Positions 31,302 to 40,274 of a stretch of DNA of 64,000 nucleotides are shown piece by piece. The notes beneath the pieces are model-generated. The model was given only the letters and a program-made list of their open reading frames with translations, made no database searches and was not told where the DNA came from. Source of the DNA: Spiribacter roseus (lineage in GTDB: Bacteria; Pseudomonadota; Gammaproteobacteria; Nitrococcales; Nitrococcaceae); contig NZ_CP016382.1 of assembly GCF_002813635.1 (NCBI RefSeq), forward strand, positions 744,001 to 808,000. Reading direction: 5' to 3'. Numbering within the stretch: position 1 is the stretch's first letter; every line of letters starts with the position of its first letter. The translations under genes and the position numbers were made by a program.

Positions 31302-31747
31302 GGGCTCTCCTCGAGATAGTCTTCCAGCTCGGCACTGGTGGGTAGTTCTTTTTCATTGACCAGCTGACCGCGCACCGATATCCCCGCAGCGTGCACGGTT
31401 TCGGGGTCGCCGGAGACCAATGGATGCCACCAGTCCAGGTCCTCGCCGTGGTAAAGCCGGCGATAGGCGCAGGTCGTGGGCAGCCACTCGTAGGCTGCCA
31501 CCTTGGCAAGCGTCAGCTGTATGCAGTCCGGAACCGTTGCGTGGCGATTGGCGTAATCACTGCACTGGCAACTGTGGGAGTCAAGCAACTGACAGGCCAC
31601 CCGGGTGGGGTAGACCTCGCCCGAGTCGGCATCCTCGAGCTTATGGCGGCAGCACTGCCCGCAACCGTCGCAGAGGGCCTCCCACTCGGGCCAGGACATC
31701 TCGGCGAGGGACTTGCGCTGCCAGAACGGTGTCGTGAACACTGTCAT
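31292..31747 (-). CDS. YcgN-like cysteine-cluster protein (UPF0260)
   Basis: 151-residue protein of the YcgN/CxxCxxCC family. It has CDGCGQCC near residue 28 and further cysteines in [23 protein letters not shown] and TTCAY, a pattern able to bind a metal or iron-sulfur cluster. Function is unknown. The chosen start ([14 protein letters not shown] at 31747) is conserved in the family. It is preceded by TACACT and then CAAGGA touching the ATG, so it may be leaderless. The 3' end overlaps dxs by 10 bp. Confidence 0.85.
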   Translation of the reverse strand: MTVFTTPFWQRKSLAEMSWPEWEALCDGCGQCCRHKLEDADSGEVYPTRVACQLLDSHSCQCSDYANRHATVPDCIQLTLAKVAAYEWLPTTCAYRRLYHGEDLDWWHPLVSGDPETVHAAGISVRGQLVNEKELPTSAELEDYLEESPWT

Positions 31748-31753
31748 TCCTTG

Positions 31754-31759
31754 AGTGTA
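31754..31759 (-). promoter_or_regulatory. Candidate -10 box of the ycgN-dxs unit (leaderless geometry)
   Basis: Minus-strand TACACT, six bases (CAAGGA), then the ATG at 31747. AAGGA abuts the ATG with no spacer, so it is a poor ribosome site. Confidence 0.4.
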
Positions 31760-31899
31760 CCGCGACTGGCCCGGCGACGGCGATGCCAGCCACCGCACCA
31801 ATGCAGCCCCAGGGGTGGCGGCGTCATCCTAATGTGATTATGCTCCAGCCAACGGCAGTTATGAGTGGAATTCCGCATTTGGCCGATTGGATGGGAATT

Positions 31900-33012
31900 A
31901 TGAGAACGACAAGGACGGTGGGCCGGGCATTTGCGTTGGTCCCATTATTAACGGCGTGCGTCACGCTCGCCGGGGGCAACCCCGACGACGTCGCCGAGCC
32001 GTCTTCAGGGATGACAGCCGAGACGCGGATGGATAGGGAGACGACGTCTGAGGCCTCGCAGACTGCCCAGCCCGCGGCAGGCGATAGTGGCTCGGTGGAC
32101 TCCCGCGCTGATGGCCCTCTACAAAATGTGCCCCTGGTCATTGACCTATCCGACCTCAGCGACCCGGATGGGCTCGGCACCCCATCGATCCAGTGGCAGG
32201 CCTTTAATGCGGAGCGGGGTAGCTGGCGGAAAATCGATGGCGCTACGCGCCAGACCTTCACCCCCCGCCAAACCCATGTGGGCAGCCGCCTGCGCGTCAT
32301 GATCGAGTACGTTGATGGCGGCGGTACGCTTGAATCGATCACTACCCAGCCCACCTCACCGGTCCGTAACGTGAACGACGTGCCGACCGGGCAACTGCAG
32401 CTGCGGGGCATTCAGGCGCAGAATGAGACCTTGCGCGCCGACATCAGCGCGATCCGTGACGTTGATGGGATTGGTCCGCTGAATTACCGCTGGGAAATTT
32501 CCAGCGACGGCAGCACGTGGCAGCGCTACCGGGGGAATGACTGGCGGGGCGACACCATTACGCTGACCCAGGACGAGGTTGGTCGGTACCTGCGTGCAGT
32601 CGTCAGCTATGTCGACGGTTTCGGCGCCGAAGAGCGCATCGAGAGCGCGGCCACTGACCCGATTCGAAACGTCAATGATCCGGTCCAAGGCGAACTTTTG
32701 ATTGACGGACCCACCCGGGTCGGAGACACGTTGCGTGCCGACACCAGTCGCATCAGCGATCGCGACGGTATCGCTGACATCTCATTGGTCTGGGAGGCCT
32801 CGGAAGACGGTCGAACATGGCGTCAGGCGGCGGAATCAGCGACGCGCTCGCTGCCCCTTGATCGACAGCTTGCGGGTCAGCAGATCCGGGCGCGCGCCAA
32901 CGTTGTCGATGACTTCGGCAATACCGGCACGGTTCTCTCGAGCACCGTCGGCCCCGTTGAAGCAGTCAATCGAGCCCCCTCGGGGGATCTGGAAATCCGC
33001 TCGCTCGACTAG
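31900..33012 (+). CDS. Lipoprotein with tandem Ig-like (cadherin/RTX-adhesin-type) repeats
   Basis: Predicted outer-membrane or periplasmic lipoprotein of 370 residues, function unknown. The signal peptide ends in the lipobox LLTAC with Cys 20. After a Ser/Thr/Glu-rich linker (about residues 25-75) come three repeats of about 90 residues. Each has a DxDGxG start, a W-centred strand (such as YRWEISSDGSTWQRY), a VGxxLR strand (VGRYLRAVVSYVDGFG) and a VxxVND linker. The protein stops ten residues into what looks like a fourth repeat (SGDLEIRSLD). Such repeats normally occur in giant adhesins. The 5' part looks less GC-rich than the neighbours. A terminator follows. Confidence 0.75.
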   Translation: MRTTRTVGRAFALVPLLTACVTLAGGNPDDVAEPSSGMTAETRMDRETTSEASQTAQPAAGDSGSVDSRADGPLQNVPLVIDLSDLSDPDGLGTPSIQWQAFNAERGSWRKIDGATRQTFTPRQTHVGSRLRVMIEYVDGGGTLESITTQPTSPVRNVNDVPTGQLQLRGIQAQNETLRADISAIRDVDGIGPLNYRWEISSDGSTWQRYRGNDWRGDTITLTQDEVGRYLRAVVSYVDGFGAEERIESAATDPIRNVNDPVQGELLIDGPTRVGDTLRADTSRISDRDGIADISLVWEASEDGRTWRQAAESATRSLPLDRQLAGQQIRARANVVDDFGNTGTVLSSTVGPVEAVNRAPSGDLEIRSLD

Positions 33013-33034
33013 CCGAACGCAATCCGATCTTTTG

Positions 33035-33070
33035 AGGCGCACGGCGGACATCACGCCCCGTGCGCCTTTT
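33035..33070 (+). terminator. Intrinsic terminator after the Ig-repeat lipoprotein gene
   Basis: Stem AGGCGCACGG (33035-33044) pairs with CCGTGCGCCT (33058-33067), followed by a T tract (TTTTC). It lies 22 bp beyond the lipoprotein stop and just before prfC, making the lipoprotein gene monocistronic. Confidence 0.85.
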
Positions 33071-33093
33071 CAATTCAGACAACGCGGATACGA

Positions 33094-34680
33094 ATGCCAG
33101 ACAAGACCATTGCCGCCGAGGCGGCCCGCCGCCGGACCTTTGCCATCATCTCGCACCCCGATGCGGGTAAAACCACGGTCACTGAAAAGCTGCTGCTGTT
33201 TGGCGGTGCCATTCAGCTGGCGGGGACGGTGAAAGGGCGCAAGTCCAGTCGTCATGCGACCTCCGACTGGATGGAGATGGAAAAGGAACGCGGGATTTCC
33301 GTGACCTCATCGGTCATGCAGTTCGCCTATCGGGATCGTATGGTCAATCTGCTCGACACGCCGGGCCATGCCGACTTCTCCGAGGACACCTACCGCACGC
33401 TGACCGCGGTGGATTCGGCGTTGATGGTGATCGACGCCGCCAAGGGCGTTGAGGAGCGCACCATCAAGTTGATGGAAGTCTGCCGCCTGCGCACGACGCC
33501 GATCATGACGTTCATGAACAAGCTCGACCGCGAGGGGCGCGATCCCATGGACCTGATGGACGAGGTGGAGCGGATCCTGCGCATGCGCTGCGCGCCGGTC
33601 ACCTGGCCCATCGGCATGGGTAAGCGATTTCGTGGCGTGTTCAATCTGCTCGATGACCGCGTACACCTGTTTGGCGCTCAGCATGCCGGCGGCATCGAGG
33701 CGGGGGAGACCATCGAGGGGATCGATAATCCGCGTCTTGATGAGGCCCTGGGCGATCAGGCCGAGGAGCTTCGCGACGAGGTGGAGCTGGTGCGCGAGGC
33801 GGGAAATGAATTTGATCGTGAGGCCTACCTCGCCGGTGAGCTGACCCCGGTTTTCTTTGGCTCCGCGGTCAACAACTTCGGACTCCAGGAACTGCTGGAC
33901 CGGTTTGTCGAGCATGCCCCACCGCCGCAACCCCGTGCCGCCGAAACCCGCACGGTGGCCCCGCAGGAAACACCGCTGACCGGGTTTGTTTTCAAGATCC
34001 AGGCCAATATGGACCCCAATCATCGCGATCGCATCGCGTTCATGCGCGTCTGCTCGGGGGCGTTCGAGCGGGGCATGAAGGTCCGCCATGCGCGGATCGG
34101 GAAGGACGTGAAAATCGCCAACGCCATCACTTTCCTGGCCTCGGACCGCGAGCATGTCGAAACCGCCTATCCGGGGGACATCATCGGTCTGCACAACCAC
34201 GGCACCATCCGCATCGGCGATACGTTCACCCAGGGCGAGTCGCTGAAGTTCGAGGGCATTCCCAACTTTGCCCCGGAGCTGTTCCGCCGGGCGGTGCTCA
34301 AGGACCCCATGCGCATGAAGGCGTTGCAGAAAGGACTGGTGGAGCTCTGCGAGGAGGGGGCATCACAGCTGTTCCGCCCGCTGATGGGCAACGACCTGAT
34401 CGTCGGGGCGGTCGGCGCGCTGCAGTTCGATGTGGTGGCCCATCGCCTGCGCACGGAGTACGGCGTGGACTGCCAGTTCGAGCCGGTGAATGTGTCCACG
34501 GCGCGCTGGGTCTACAGCGACGATCCACGCCAGCTTGCGCGTTTTCAGGAGCGCCAGCAGGAGCACCTGGCGGAGGATGTCTCCGGGGCGCTGGCCTACA
34601 TCGCGCCATCGCGGGTCAACCTGCAGCTCACCGAGGAACGCTGGCCGGATATCGAGTTCCGCGCCACCCGCGAGCACTAA
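33094..34680 (+). CDS. prfC: Peptide chain release factor 3
   Basis: GTPase that removes RF1/RF2 from the ribosome after termination. It has 528 residues against 529 in E. coli. G1 is [10 protein letters not shown]3 is [13 protein letters not shown] and G4 is [11 protein letters not shown]. The RF3-specific insert [20 protein letters not shown] is present. Domain 2 begins [15 protein letters not shown] and the C-terminal region has [13 protein letters not shown]. No ribosome site is evident before ATG 33094, but the [21 protein letters not shown] opening is in keeping with the family. Confidence 0.96.
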   Translation: MPDKTIAAEAARRRTFAIISHPDAGKTTVTEKLLLFGGAIQLAGTVKGRKSSRHATSDWMEMEKERGISVTSSVMQFAYRDRMVNLLDTPGHADFSEDTYRTLTAVDSALMVIDAAKGVEERTIKLMEVCRLRTTPIMTFMNKLDREGRDPMDLMDEVERILRMRCAPVTWPIGMGKRFRGVFNLLDDRVHLFGAQHAGGIEAGETIEGIDNPRLDEALGDQAEELRDEVELVREAGNEFDREAYLAGELTPVFFGSAVNNFGLQELLDRFVEHAPPPQPRAAETRTVAPQETPLTGFVFKIQANMDPNHRDRIAFMRVCSGAFERGMKVRHARIGKDVKIANAITFLASDREHVETAYPGDIIGLHNHGTIRIGDTFTQGESLKFEGIPNFAPELFRRAVLKDPMRMKALQKGLVELCEEGASQLFRPLMGNDLIVGAVGALQFDVVAHRLRTEYGVDCQFEPVNVSTARWVYSDDPRQLARFQERQQEHLAEDVSGALAYIAPSRVNLQLTEERWPDIEFRATREH

Positions 34681-34744
34681 GGCCTTGAAAATCGCCGTGG
34701 TATGCCGCCATGTCTAAAGCGTTACCAAAAACGTGGAGAACGAC

Positions 34745-36094
34745 ATGCGACGTGCACTGCTGATGTTGTTACTGCTGGCGCTGCCAATGGCCGGCCAGAC
34801 ACAGATTGTCGATGAAAACGGCAACACCCCAAGCCTCGCGCCTCTGGTGGAGGAGGTCTCGCCGGCGGTGGTGAACATCGCCACCTCCGGCACGGTCGAG
34901 GCCGAATCCAACCCGCTTCTCAACGACCCATTCTTCCGGCGGTTCTTTGACGCCCCCGAACAGCCGCGCCAGCGCGAAGTCCAGTCGCTGGGCTCGGGTG
35001 TGGTGGTCAATGCCGATCAGGGCTATGTGCTGACCAACCATCATGTGATCGCCCAGGCCGATGAGATTACCGTGGCGTTCAATGACGGCCGCGAGCTGTC
35101 GGCGGAAATCGTCGGCTCCGATCCGGAGACGGATATCGCCGTGCTGCAGATCGACGCGGAGGAGTTGAGCGCGCTGCCCATGGCGGACTCGGACAGCCTG
35201 CGGGTGGGCGACTACACCATGGCCATCGGCAACCCCTTCGGCCTTGATCACACCGTGACCACCGGTGTGGTAAGCGGCCTTGACCGGACGCTGCCGGGCA
35301 ACAACGGGGCGCGCCTGCAGAGCTTCATCCAGACCGATGCATCCATCAATCCGGGCAACTCCGGCGGTGCGCTGATCAATCTGCGCGGCGAGCTGGTGGG
35401 CATCAATACCGCGATTCTCTCGCGCAGCGGCGGCAATATCGGCATCGGCTTTGCGGTGCCCATGAACATGGCCCGTCAGGTCATGGATCAGATCATTGAA
35501 TATGGCGAGGTACGGCGCGGTATTCTGGGCGTGCGCGTCCAGGACCTGACCGCCGAGATGGCCGAGGCCTTTGACATCGACCGCAACGACGGTGCCCTGA
35601 TCAGCCAGGTGACCCCCAATTCGCCCGCGGCCGAGGCAGGCCTGCAGGCCGGCGACATTGTCATTGAGGTGAATGGCACGAGCATCCCCGATGCCAATGC
35701 CATGGCCAACGCGATTGGGCTGCTCAGGATCGGTGATGCCGTCAGCATGACCTACGTCCGCGACGGGGAAACGCAGACCACCACGGCCACCGTGGCGGAT
35801 CCCCAGTTGGGGGAGGTGAGTGCCGATGCGCTGCACCCGGGTCTGGCCGGTGCCACGTTCAGCGAGCTTGACGAGCGCTCGCCGCTGTTCGGTCAGGTCG
35901 AGGGCGTGCTGGTGACCGACGTCGCCCAGGGCAGCCGCGCCGCGGAGTACCTGCAGCCGGGCGATGTGATCACATCGGTCAATCGTGAAGCCGTGGATTC
36001 CATGGCGGCATTTCGCGCGCAGGTCGAGGGCAGCGAGCGGCTGCTGCTCAATGTCCGCCGCAATAACGGGGCATTCTTTGTCCTGATCCGCTGA
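34745..36094 (+). CDS. DegP/DegQ-family periplasmic serine protease (HtrA)
   Basis: Periplasmic protein-quality-control protease with 449 residues. Signal peptide MRRALLMLLLLALPMAGQTQ. The trypsin-like domain has His in VLTNHHVIA, Asp in DPETDIAVLQID and Ser in NPGNSGGALIN. Two PDZ domains follow (from about GILGVRVQDLTAEM and from about HPGLAGATFSELDE). With two PDZ domains and no long Q-linker it is closer to DegQ or MucD than to DegS. The ATG at 34745 has GGAGA six bases upstream; an in-frame ATG at 34733 lacks this. A bidirectional terminator follows. Confidence 0.9.
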   Translation: MRRALLMLLLLALPMAGQTQIVDENGNTPSLAPLVEEVSPAVVNIATSGTVEAESNPLLNDPFFRRFFDAPEQPRQREVQSLGSGVVVNADQGYVLTNHHVIAQADEITVAFNDGRELSAEIVGSDPETDIAVLQIDAEELSALPMADSDSLRVGDYTMAIGNPFGLDHTVTTGVVSGLDRTLPGNNGARLQSFIQTDASINPGNSGGALINLRGELVGINTAILSRSGGNIGIGFAVPMNMARQVMDQIIEYGEVRRGILGVRVQDLTAEMAEAFDIDRNDGALISQVTPNSPAAEAGLQAGDIVIEVNGTSIPDANAMANAIGLLRIGDAVSMTYVRDGETQTTTATVADPQLGEVSADALHPGLAGATFSELDERSPLFGQVEGVLVTDVAQGSRAAEYLQPGDVITSVNREAVDSMAAFRAQVEGSERLLLNVRRNNGAFFVLIR

Positions 36095-36115
36095 GCCGGC
36101 GACGATCCGGCACTG

Positions 36116-36151
36116 AAAAAGGCGGGGCCCCGCAGGGCACCCGCCTTTTTT
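36116..36151. terminator. Bidirectional intrinsic terminator between the DegQ-like gene and fba
   Basis: AAAAAGGCGGG (from 36116) pairs with CCCGCCTTTTTT (to 36151). The A tract on one side and T tract on the other let it work for both convergent genes. Confidence 0.9.
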
Positions 36152-36175
36152 GTGGGCCCAGGGTGGCTACCCGCC

Positions 36176-37201
36176 TCAGGCCTGATCGGTCTCCATGGAG
36201 GCGGAATAGCGCCCCTCCCGCGCCAGCGAATTGAGCCTGGCGCGGTGCAGGAAGGCCTGCTGGGCGGCCTCCTTATTCCGCGCGACGCCGGCCCAGGCGG
36301 CCTGGACCGGGTTCTGCAGGGCACGGCTGAACGAAAAACTCATCACCCAGGGTTTGGGCCCCTCGGCCTGGTTTATCGCATTGAGATGGGCGGTTGCCTC
36401 TTCGCTGGTCTGCCCGCCGGAGAGGAAGTTGATGCTCGGCACCGCCGCCGGCACGGTCCGTCGCAGCACCCGCAGGGTCTCCTCGGCGCAGGTCTCCACC
36501 GCCGGGCGTGGCTGACCCTTGCCCGGCAGGACCATGTTGGGCTTGAGGATGATGGCTTCGAGCAGCACGCGATGACGGCGCAGCGCCTCGAACAGCGTGG
36601 CCTGAGCGGCCTCGGTGACCGCCGCGCAGCGTGCCAGGTCATGGTCACCGTCCATCAGCACCTCGGGCTCGACGATCGGCACCATCCCGCGCGACTGGGC
36701 GATGGCGGCATAGCGGGCCAGCACCTCGGCATTCGCCTCGAGGGCCTGGCGGCTCGGCAGCTCCGGCGTGATCTGATAGAGGTTGCGCCACTTGGTGAAA
36801 AGCGCCCCCTGTTCGACATAGCCATCCAGTCGGTCGCCCAGGTTGTCCAGGCCCTGGGTCACTTTCTCGCCATCGCTGCCGGCGAGCTCAACCGCGCCCT
36901 TATCGACCTTGATCCCGGGGACGATGTCCTGCGCCTCGCAGGCGGCGGGGATGAGCTGGCCCTCATCGGTGCGCTGACCGAGGGTTTCCTCGAAAAAGAT
37001 GATGCCGCCGACGTACTCGCCGATGCCCGGGGTGGTGGCGAGCAGGCTGCGGTAGAACCGTCGGGTCTCTTCGGTGGACTCGATGCCGAAATCGGACAGT
37101 CGCTTGGTGATGGTGGGGTAGCTTTCATCCGCCGCCAGAATGCCGCGTCCGGGGCGGGTCAACCGCTCGATGGTGTGTTGCATCTGTCCGATTCGATCCA
37201 T
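36176..37201 (-). CDS. Class I fructose-bisphosphate aldolase
   Basis: Schiff-base aldolase of glycolysis and gluconeogenesis, 341 residues, of the animal/plant-like class I family rather than the zinc class II enzyme of E. coli. Motifs: RGILAADESYPTITKRL, GIIFFEETLGQRT, VPIVEPEVLMDGDHD and the lysine that forms the Schiff base in ILKPNMVLPG. The loop LSGGQTSEEATAHLNAIN and the ending FSFSRALQNPVQAAW follow. AAAGGAGG lies nine bases before the ATG. It is a single gene ending at a bidirectional terminator. Confidence 0.93.
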   Translation of the reverse strand: MDRIGQMQHTIERLTRPGRGILAADESYPTITKRLSDFGIESTEETRRFYRSLLATTPGIGEYVGGIIFFEETLGQRTDEGQLIPAACEAQDIVPGIKVDKGAVELAGSDGEKVTQGLDNLGDRLDGYVEQGALFTKWRNLYQITPELPSRQALEANAEVLARYAAIAQSRGMVPIVEPEVLMDGDHDLARCAAVTEAAQATLFEALRRHRVLLEAIILKPNMVLPGKGQPRPAVETCAEETLRVLRRTVPAAVPSINFLSGGQTSEEATAHLNAINQAEGPKPWVMSFSFSRALQNPVQAAWAGVARNKEAAQQAFLHRARLNSLAREGRYSASMETDQA

Positions 37202-37228
37202 GGTCTCAATCCTCCTTTTGGGGCAAGT

Positions 37229-37960
37229 CTAAAGATTATCGTGAGTATCGCCCGTTCCGGCATAGCGGCGCATCCACCGGCGGATCATCGCAAACATCAC
37301 CAGCGTGAGCACGCCGAGCCCCGCCAGTACGATCAGACCGGTGAGGTCCGGGTCGAGCAGAAAGCGCTTGGTCTGATTGCCCACCGCGGCGATGGCGGCA
37401 ATGCCCGGGACGGTACCGATCAGTGTCCCATTCAGATACGCCCCGAAGCGGATGGACGAGGCCCCGGCCACCAGGCTGACGGCATGGAAGTGCGCCACCG
37501 GCAGTACGCGCAGGGCGGTCACGATCATGGTGCCGTGCTGGCCTGCCTGCGCGTTGAGGCGCCGGAGCGTGCGGCCGCCCAGCCGCCGCATGGGCTCGGC
37601 GCCCAGCAGATGCCCCAGCAGGTAGCTGAAAAGCGCCGTCGACAGGGTGCCCGCCGTTGCCAGGGAAAATCCGCCCCAGGGCCCGTAGATGACGATCGTG
37701 GCGACCACCATGACGGTCAACGGCACAAAGGCGACGCCGGCGGCGATGTATAACAGCAGGATGGCGGGGATCGCCCATGGCTGGGCGCGCAGCTCGGCGC
37801 CCAGGCGCAGCAGTTGTTCGAGTTGGGTGTAGGCGCTGAGATCGCCGACCTGCCAGGCAACCGCCACGCCGATCAGGATCAGGACGGCCACCATCGCCCG
37901 CCATAGCAGCGGCCAGCGGCGCCGGATGGCTGCCCGCCATTCAGCCCGCGTCGGCATCAT
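37229..37960 (-). CDS. TVP38/TMEM64-family (VTT/SNARE-associated domain) membrane protein
   Basis: Inner-membrane protein of the TVP38/TMEM64 group, 243 residues, related to DedA proteins and possibly a lipid or small-molecule transporter. An N-terminal helix (RAMVAVLILIGVAVAW) precedes the VTT core (AGVAFVPLTVMVVATIVIYGPWGG, in pieces) and the LRVLPVAHFHAVSLVAGAS segment with a conserved-type arginine. Two tandem ATGs (37960 and 37957) are possible starts. Its 5' end overlaps the DUF3422 gene by 20 bp, so they are co-transcribed. Confidence 0.8.
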   Translation of the reverse strand: MMPTRAEWRAAIRRRWPLLWRAMVAVLILIGVAVAWQVGDLSAYTQLEQLLRLGAELRAQPWAIPAILLLYIAAGVAFVPLTVMVVATIVIYGPWGGFSLATAGTLSTALFSYLLGHLLGAEPMRRLGGRTLRRLNAQAGQHGTMIVTALRVLPVAHFHAVSLVAGASSIRFGAYLNGTLIGTVPGIAAIAAVGNQTKRFLLDPDLTGLIVLAGLGVLTLVMFAMIRRWMRRYAGTGDTHDNL

Positions 37961-39245
37961 CGCGCAGGATACGGCCCCGGGAGCGCCGGATCCCGAAGGC
38001 CACCAGGGCAATCACGATCGGGATGGCCACGGCCGTGGCGATGCGCCCGTTGGCGAGAATGCCGGCCCCGGCCAGCCCGTCGAAGGCGTAGCTGATCAAT
38101 GACACCGTGTAGTAGCTGAGGATGACCACCGAGAGCCCCTCGACGGTCTCCTGGAGCCGCAGCTGCAGGCGGGCGCGTCGGTTCATTGACTCCAGCAGAT
38201 CCCGGTTCTGCGCTTCCAGCGCGACATCCACCCGGGTTCGCAGCAGATTGGCACCGCGGCTGACCCGCTTGGAGATGCGCTCAAGGCGATCGCCGATGTG
38301 CACACAGGTATCCAGGGCGGGCGCCAGGCGGCGCTCCATGAATTCATCGAGGGTGCTGACCCCTTCGATGCGCTGCTCGCGCAGGACCTGCAGGCGGCGT
38401 CTGACCAGCGTGCCGTAGGCCGCCGTCGCGCTGAAGCGGAAGTTGGTCCGGGCCATGAGCCGCTCGACCCGCGCGGAGAGATCCGACAGGGCCGACAGCA
38501 GGTCGCGTTCGTCCGCCAGATCCGAGACATCGGACAGCTGATCCATCAGCGTCCCGAGCTGGGTCTCCATCTCGGTGATCTCCGGGGAGAGCTCCCGCGC
38601 CAGCGGAAAGCCAAGCAGCGCCATGAAACGGTAGGTTTCCAGCTCGAGCAGGCGCTGGACAAGCCGCCCGGCCTGCATGGGGTTGAGGCTTTCGTCGACC
38701 ACCAGAAAGCGCAGAAAACCGTCGCGATCGGCCATGAAATCGGTCCATACCGACGCGGCACCGCCACTGCAGTAACTGCCGGCAAGGCTGTCCGCCTGAA
38801 AGTACCGCCCCAGTGAATCGATATTCGTGGACACCCCATTGGCGCCCACCAGGGTGACGTGGGTCGCCGCCAGCAGCTCGCCGGGCAGTTGCGGCAGCCA
38901 CTGGGTGGGCAGCTGCGTGCTCGCCGGCTCGGCGAATGGCTCGGACTCGGCACCGCTGACAAAGATGGTGTAGGTGGAAAACTCGGTGTGCCGCTCCCAG
39001 CGCAGGCGAAAGCCCCGGGCTTCCAGGGTGAAGTGGCCCGCTTCTGCATCCGGTGGATCGACCCGCAGCCGCTCGCAGAGTGCGGTGAGGTGGGCGACTT
39101 CCTCGCTGCGGCCGCTGGTGCCGGTATGCATCAGCAGGTGTGAGACGCGAAGGGGGGCCTCCAGGCTCTCGAACGGCCGCGCATGCGCCTCTTTGAGCAG
39201 GGTGTCCCGAAGGGTGTGCGTGGTGATGCCGGTTTGACTGACCAT
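37941..39245 (-). CDS. DUF3422 family membrane-anchored protein
   Basis: 434-residue protein of the uncharacterised DUF3422 family. The N-terminal part (RDTLLKEAHARPFESLEAPLRVSHL) and HTEFSTYTIF are typical. The middle is helical and Leu/Arg/Glu-rich, suggesting coiled coils (about residues 225-360). Two transmembrane helices end the protein (VILSYYTVSLISYAFDGLAGAG and ATAVAIPIVIALVAFGI, described in part). The layout, a large cytosolic domain with a C-terminal hairpin anchor, resembles some metal-transport accessory proteins, but function is unknown. Confidence 0.8.
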   Translation of the reverse strand: MVSQTGITTHTLRDTLLKEAHARPFESLEAPLRVSHLLMHTGTSGRSEEVAHLTALCERLRVDPPDAEAGHFTLEARGFRLRWERHTEFSTYTIFVSGAESEPFAEPASTQLPTQWLPQLPGELLAATHVTLVGANGVSTNIDSLGRYFQADSLAGSYCSGGAASVWTDFMADRDGFLRFLVVDESLNPMQAGRLVQRLLELETYRFMALLGFPLARELSPEITEMETQLGTLMDQLSDVSDLADERDLLSALSDLSARVERLMARTNFRFSATAAYGTLVRRRLQVLREQRIEGVSTLDEFMERRLAPALDTCVHIGDRLERISKRVSRGANLLRTRVDVALEAQNRDLLESMNRRARLQLRLQETVEGLSVVILSYYTVSLISYAFDGLAGAGILANGRIATAVAIPIVIALVAFGIRRSRGRILRDDADAG

Positions 39246-39331
39246 GCTGGACGGAGGCCTTTTCTGCAGCTGCGCGCACGCTAGCGCCGAGCGGCGTCAC
39301 AAGCAAGTGGCGTCGGCCCCGGCGCTCGACG

Positions 39332-39337
39332 TATCCT
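39332..39337 (+). promoter_or_regulatory. Candidate -10 box of the rhomboid gene (leaderless geometry)
   Basis: TATCCT followed by TGCGCC and then the ATG at 39344. Both the hexamer and the spacing are the same as for trmO. Confidence 0.45.
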
Positions 39338-39343
39338 TGCGCC

Positions 39344-40006
39344 ATGGGACCCACAAACTTCAATGATAACCCGGTTGTACTGTCGATGCTCGTCGCCAAT
39401 GGCGTCGGTTTTCTCGCGACCATGCTGTTCGGGCCGGGAATGATCGCCGGGCTCGGCTTGTGGCCGCTCGGCACCGAGGCGCTCAGTGCGCAGTACGTCG
39501 GCGGCGTACCCGGCTTTCAGATCTGGCAGCTCGTGACCTATGGCTTTCTGCATGGCGGTCTGCTGCATCTGTTCGTGAACATGTTCGCGCTTTGGATGTT
39601 CGGGACCAGCCTCGAGCGCTTCTGGGGATCGCGCCCGTTCCTCGGGTTCTATCTTGTGTGCCTGGTCGGCGCGGGGCTGATTCAGCTGGTGGTCGCGACG
39701 CTGGCGGCCGACTCAGGCAACCTCTATCCGACCATCGGCGCATCCGGCGCGGTGTTCGGCATCCTCCTCGGTTTTGCCATGATGTTCCCGGAGCAGCAGT
39801 TGATGCTGCTGTTCCCGCCCATCCCCATCAAGGCGAAGTACTTTGTCCTGTTTTATGGGGCGTTCGAACTCTACGCGGGCGTCACCGGATCGATGTCGGG
39901 TGTGGCGCATTTCGCGCACCTTGGGGGCATGGCGTTCGGCTTTCTCATGATCACCTACTGGCGGGGGCGATTGCCCATCAAACCGCAGCGTCGGCTCCTG
40001 CGCTGA
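39344..40006 (+). CDS. Rhomboid family intramembrane serine protease
   Basis: Six-helix intramembrane protease of 220 residues. The catalytic Ser lies in TIGASGAVFGILLGF (about residue 131) and the His in VAHFAHLGGMAFGF (about 185). The oxyanion-side His/Asn motif HGGLLHLFVNMFALWMFG is in an early helix. The N-terminus opens directly into the first hydrophobic segment with no cytosolic domain, unlike E. coli GlpG. Substrate unknown. It is transcribed alone, followed by a 268-bp gap holding DnaA-box-like sites. Confidence 0.92.
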   Translation: MGPTNFNDNPVVLSMLVANGVGFLATMLFGPGMIAGLGLWPLGTEALSAQYVGGVPGFQIWQLVTYGFLHGGLLHLFVNMFALWMFGTSLERFWGSRPFLGFYLVCLVGAGLIQLVVATLAADSGNLYPTIGASGAVFGILLGFAMMFPEQQLMLLFPPIPIKAKYFVLFYGAFELYAGVTGSMSGVAHFAHLGGMAFGFLMITYWRGRLPIKPQRRLLR

Positions 40007-40017
40007 GCCCGTGACGG

Positions 40018-40052
40018 TTTTCCACAGTACCTGTGGATAAGACTGTGGATGA
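40018..40052. promoter_or_regulatory. Cluster of three DnaA-box-like sites
   Basis: TTTTCCACA (40018-40026, 8 of 9), TGTGGATAA (40032-40040, the exact complement of TTATCCACA) and TGTGGATGA (40044-40052, 8 of 9) lie within 35 bp of noncoding DNA. An AT-richer stretch follows (about 40100-40170). The rest of 40007-40274 holds only a probable promoter at 40226-40253. About 2 kb from dif, this cannot be the main origin; a DnaA-titrating or regulatory site is more likely. Confidence 0.6.
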
Positions 40053-40225
40053 TTTCGCGATAAGCGGTCGGAACCCCTTGTAAGATGCGGTGTCACGACA
40101 AATTGATTGAATATTCACCAGTACTGCATTTTCCATTGATATCAGTACGTTACCGGATAAACCGATGAATCCGTCTCGTCACAATCCCGCAACCTCCCGT
40201 CTTGCCCAGCCGTTTGCAATCGGCT

Positions 40226-40253
40226 TTGACGGCCCCGGCGATCTGTGCATAAA
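40226..40253 (+). promoter_or_regulatory. Probable sigma-70 promoter of the dehydrogenase/SDR unit
   Basis: -35 TTGACG (40226-40231), 16-bp spacer, -10 CATAAA (40248-40253). It lies about 20 bp before the ATG at 40275. Confidence 0.5.
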
Positions 40254-40274
40254 AGCCGGCGGGGTGGGGCGGTC

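Noticed and set aside
40018..40052. Chromosomal origin of replication
   Set aside because: Only three DnaA boxes, no dnaA, dnaN, gidA or mnmG nearby, and dif lies only 2 kb away.
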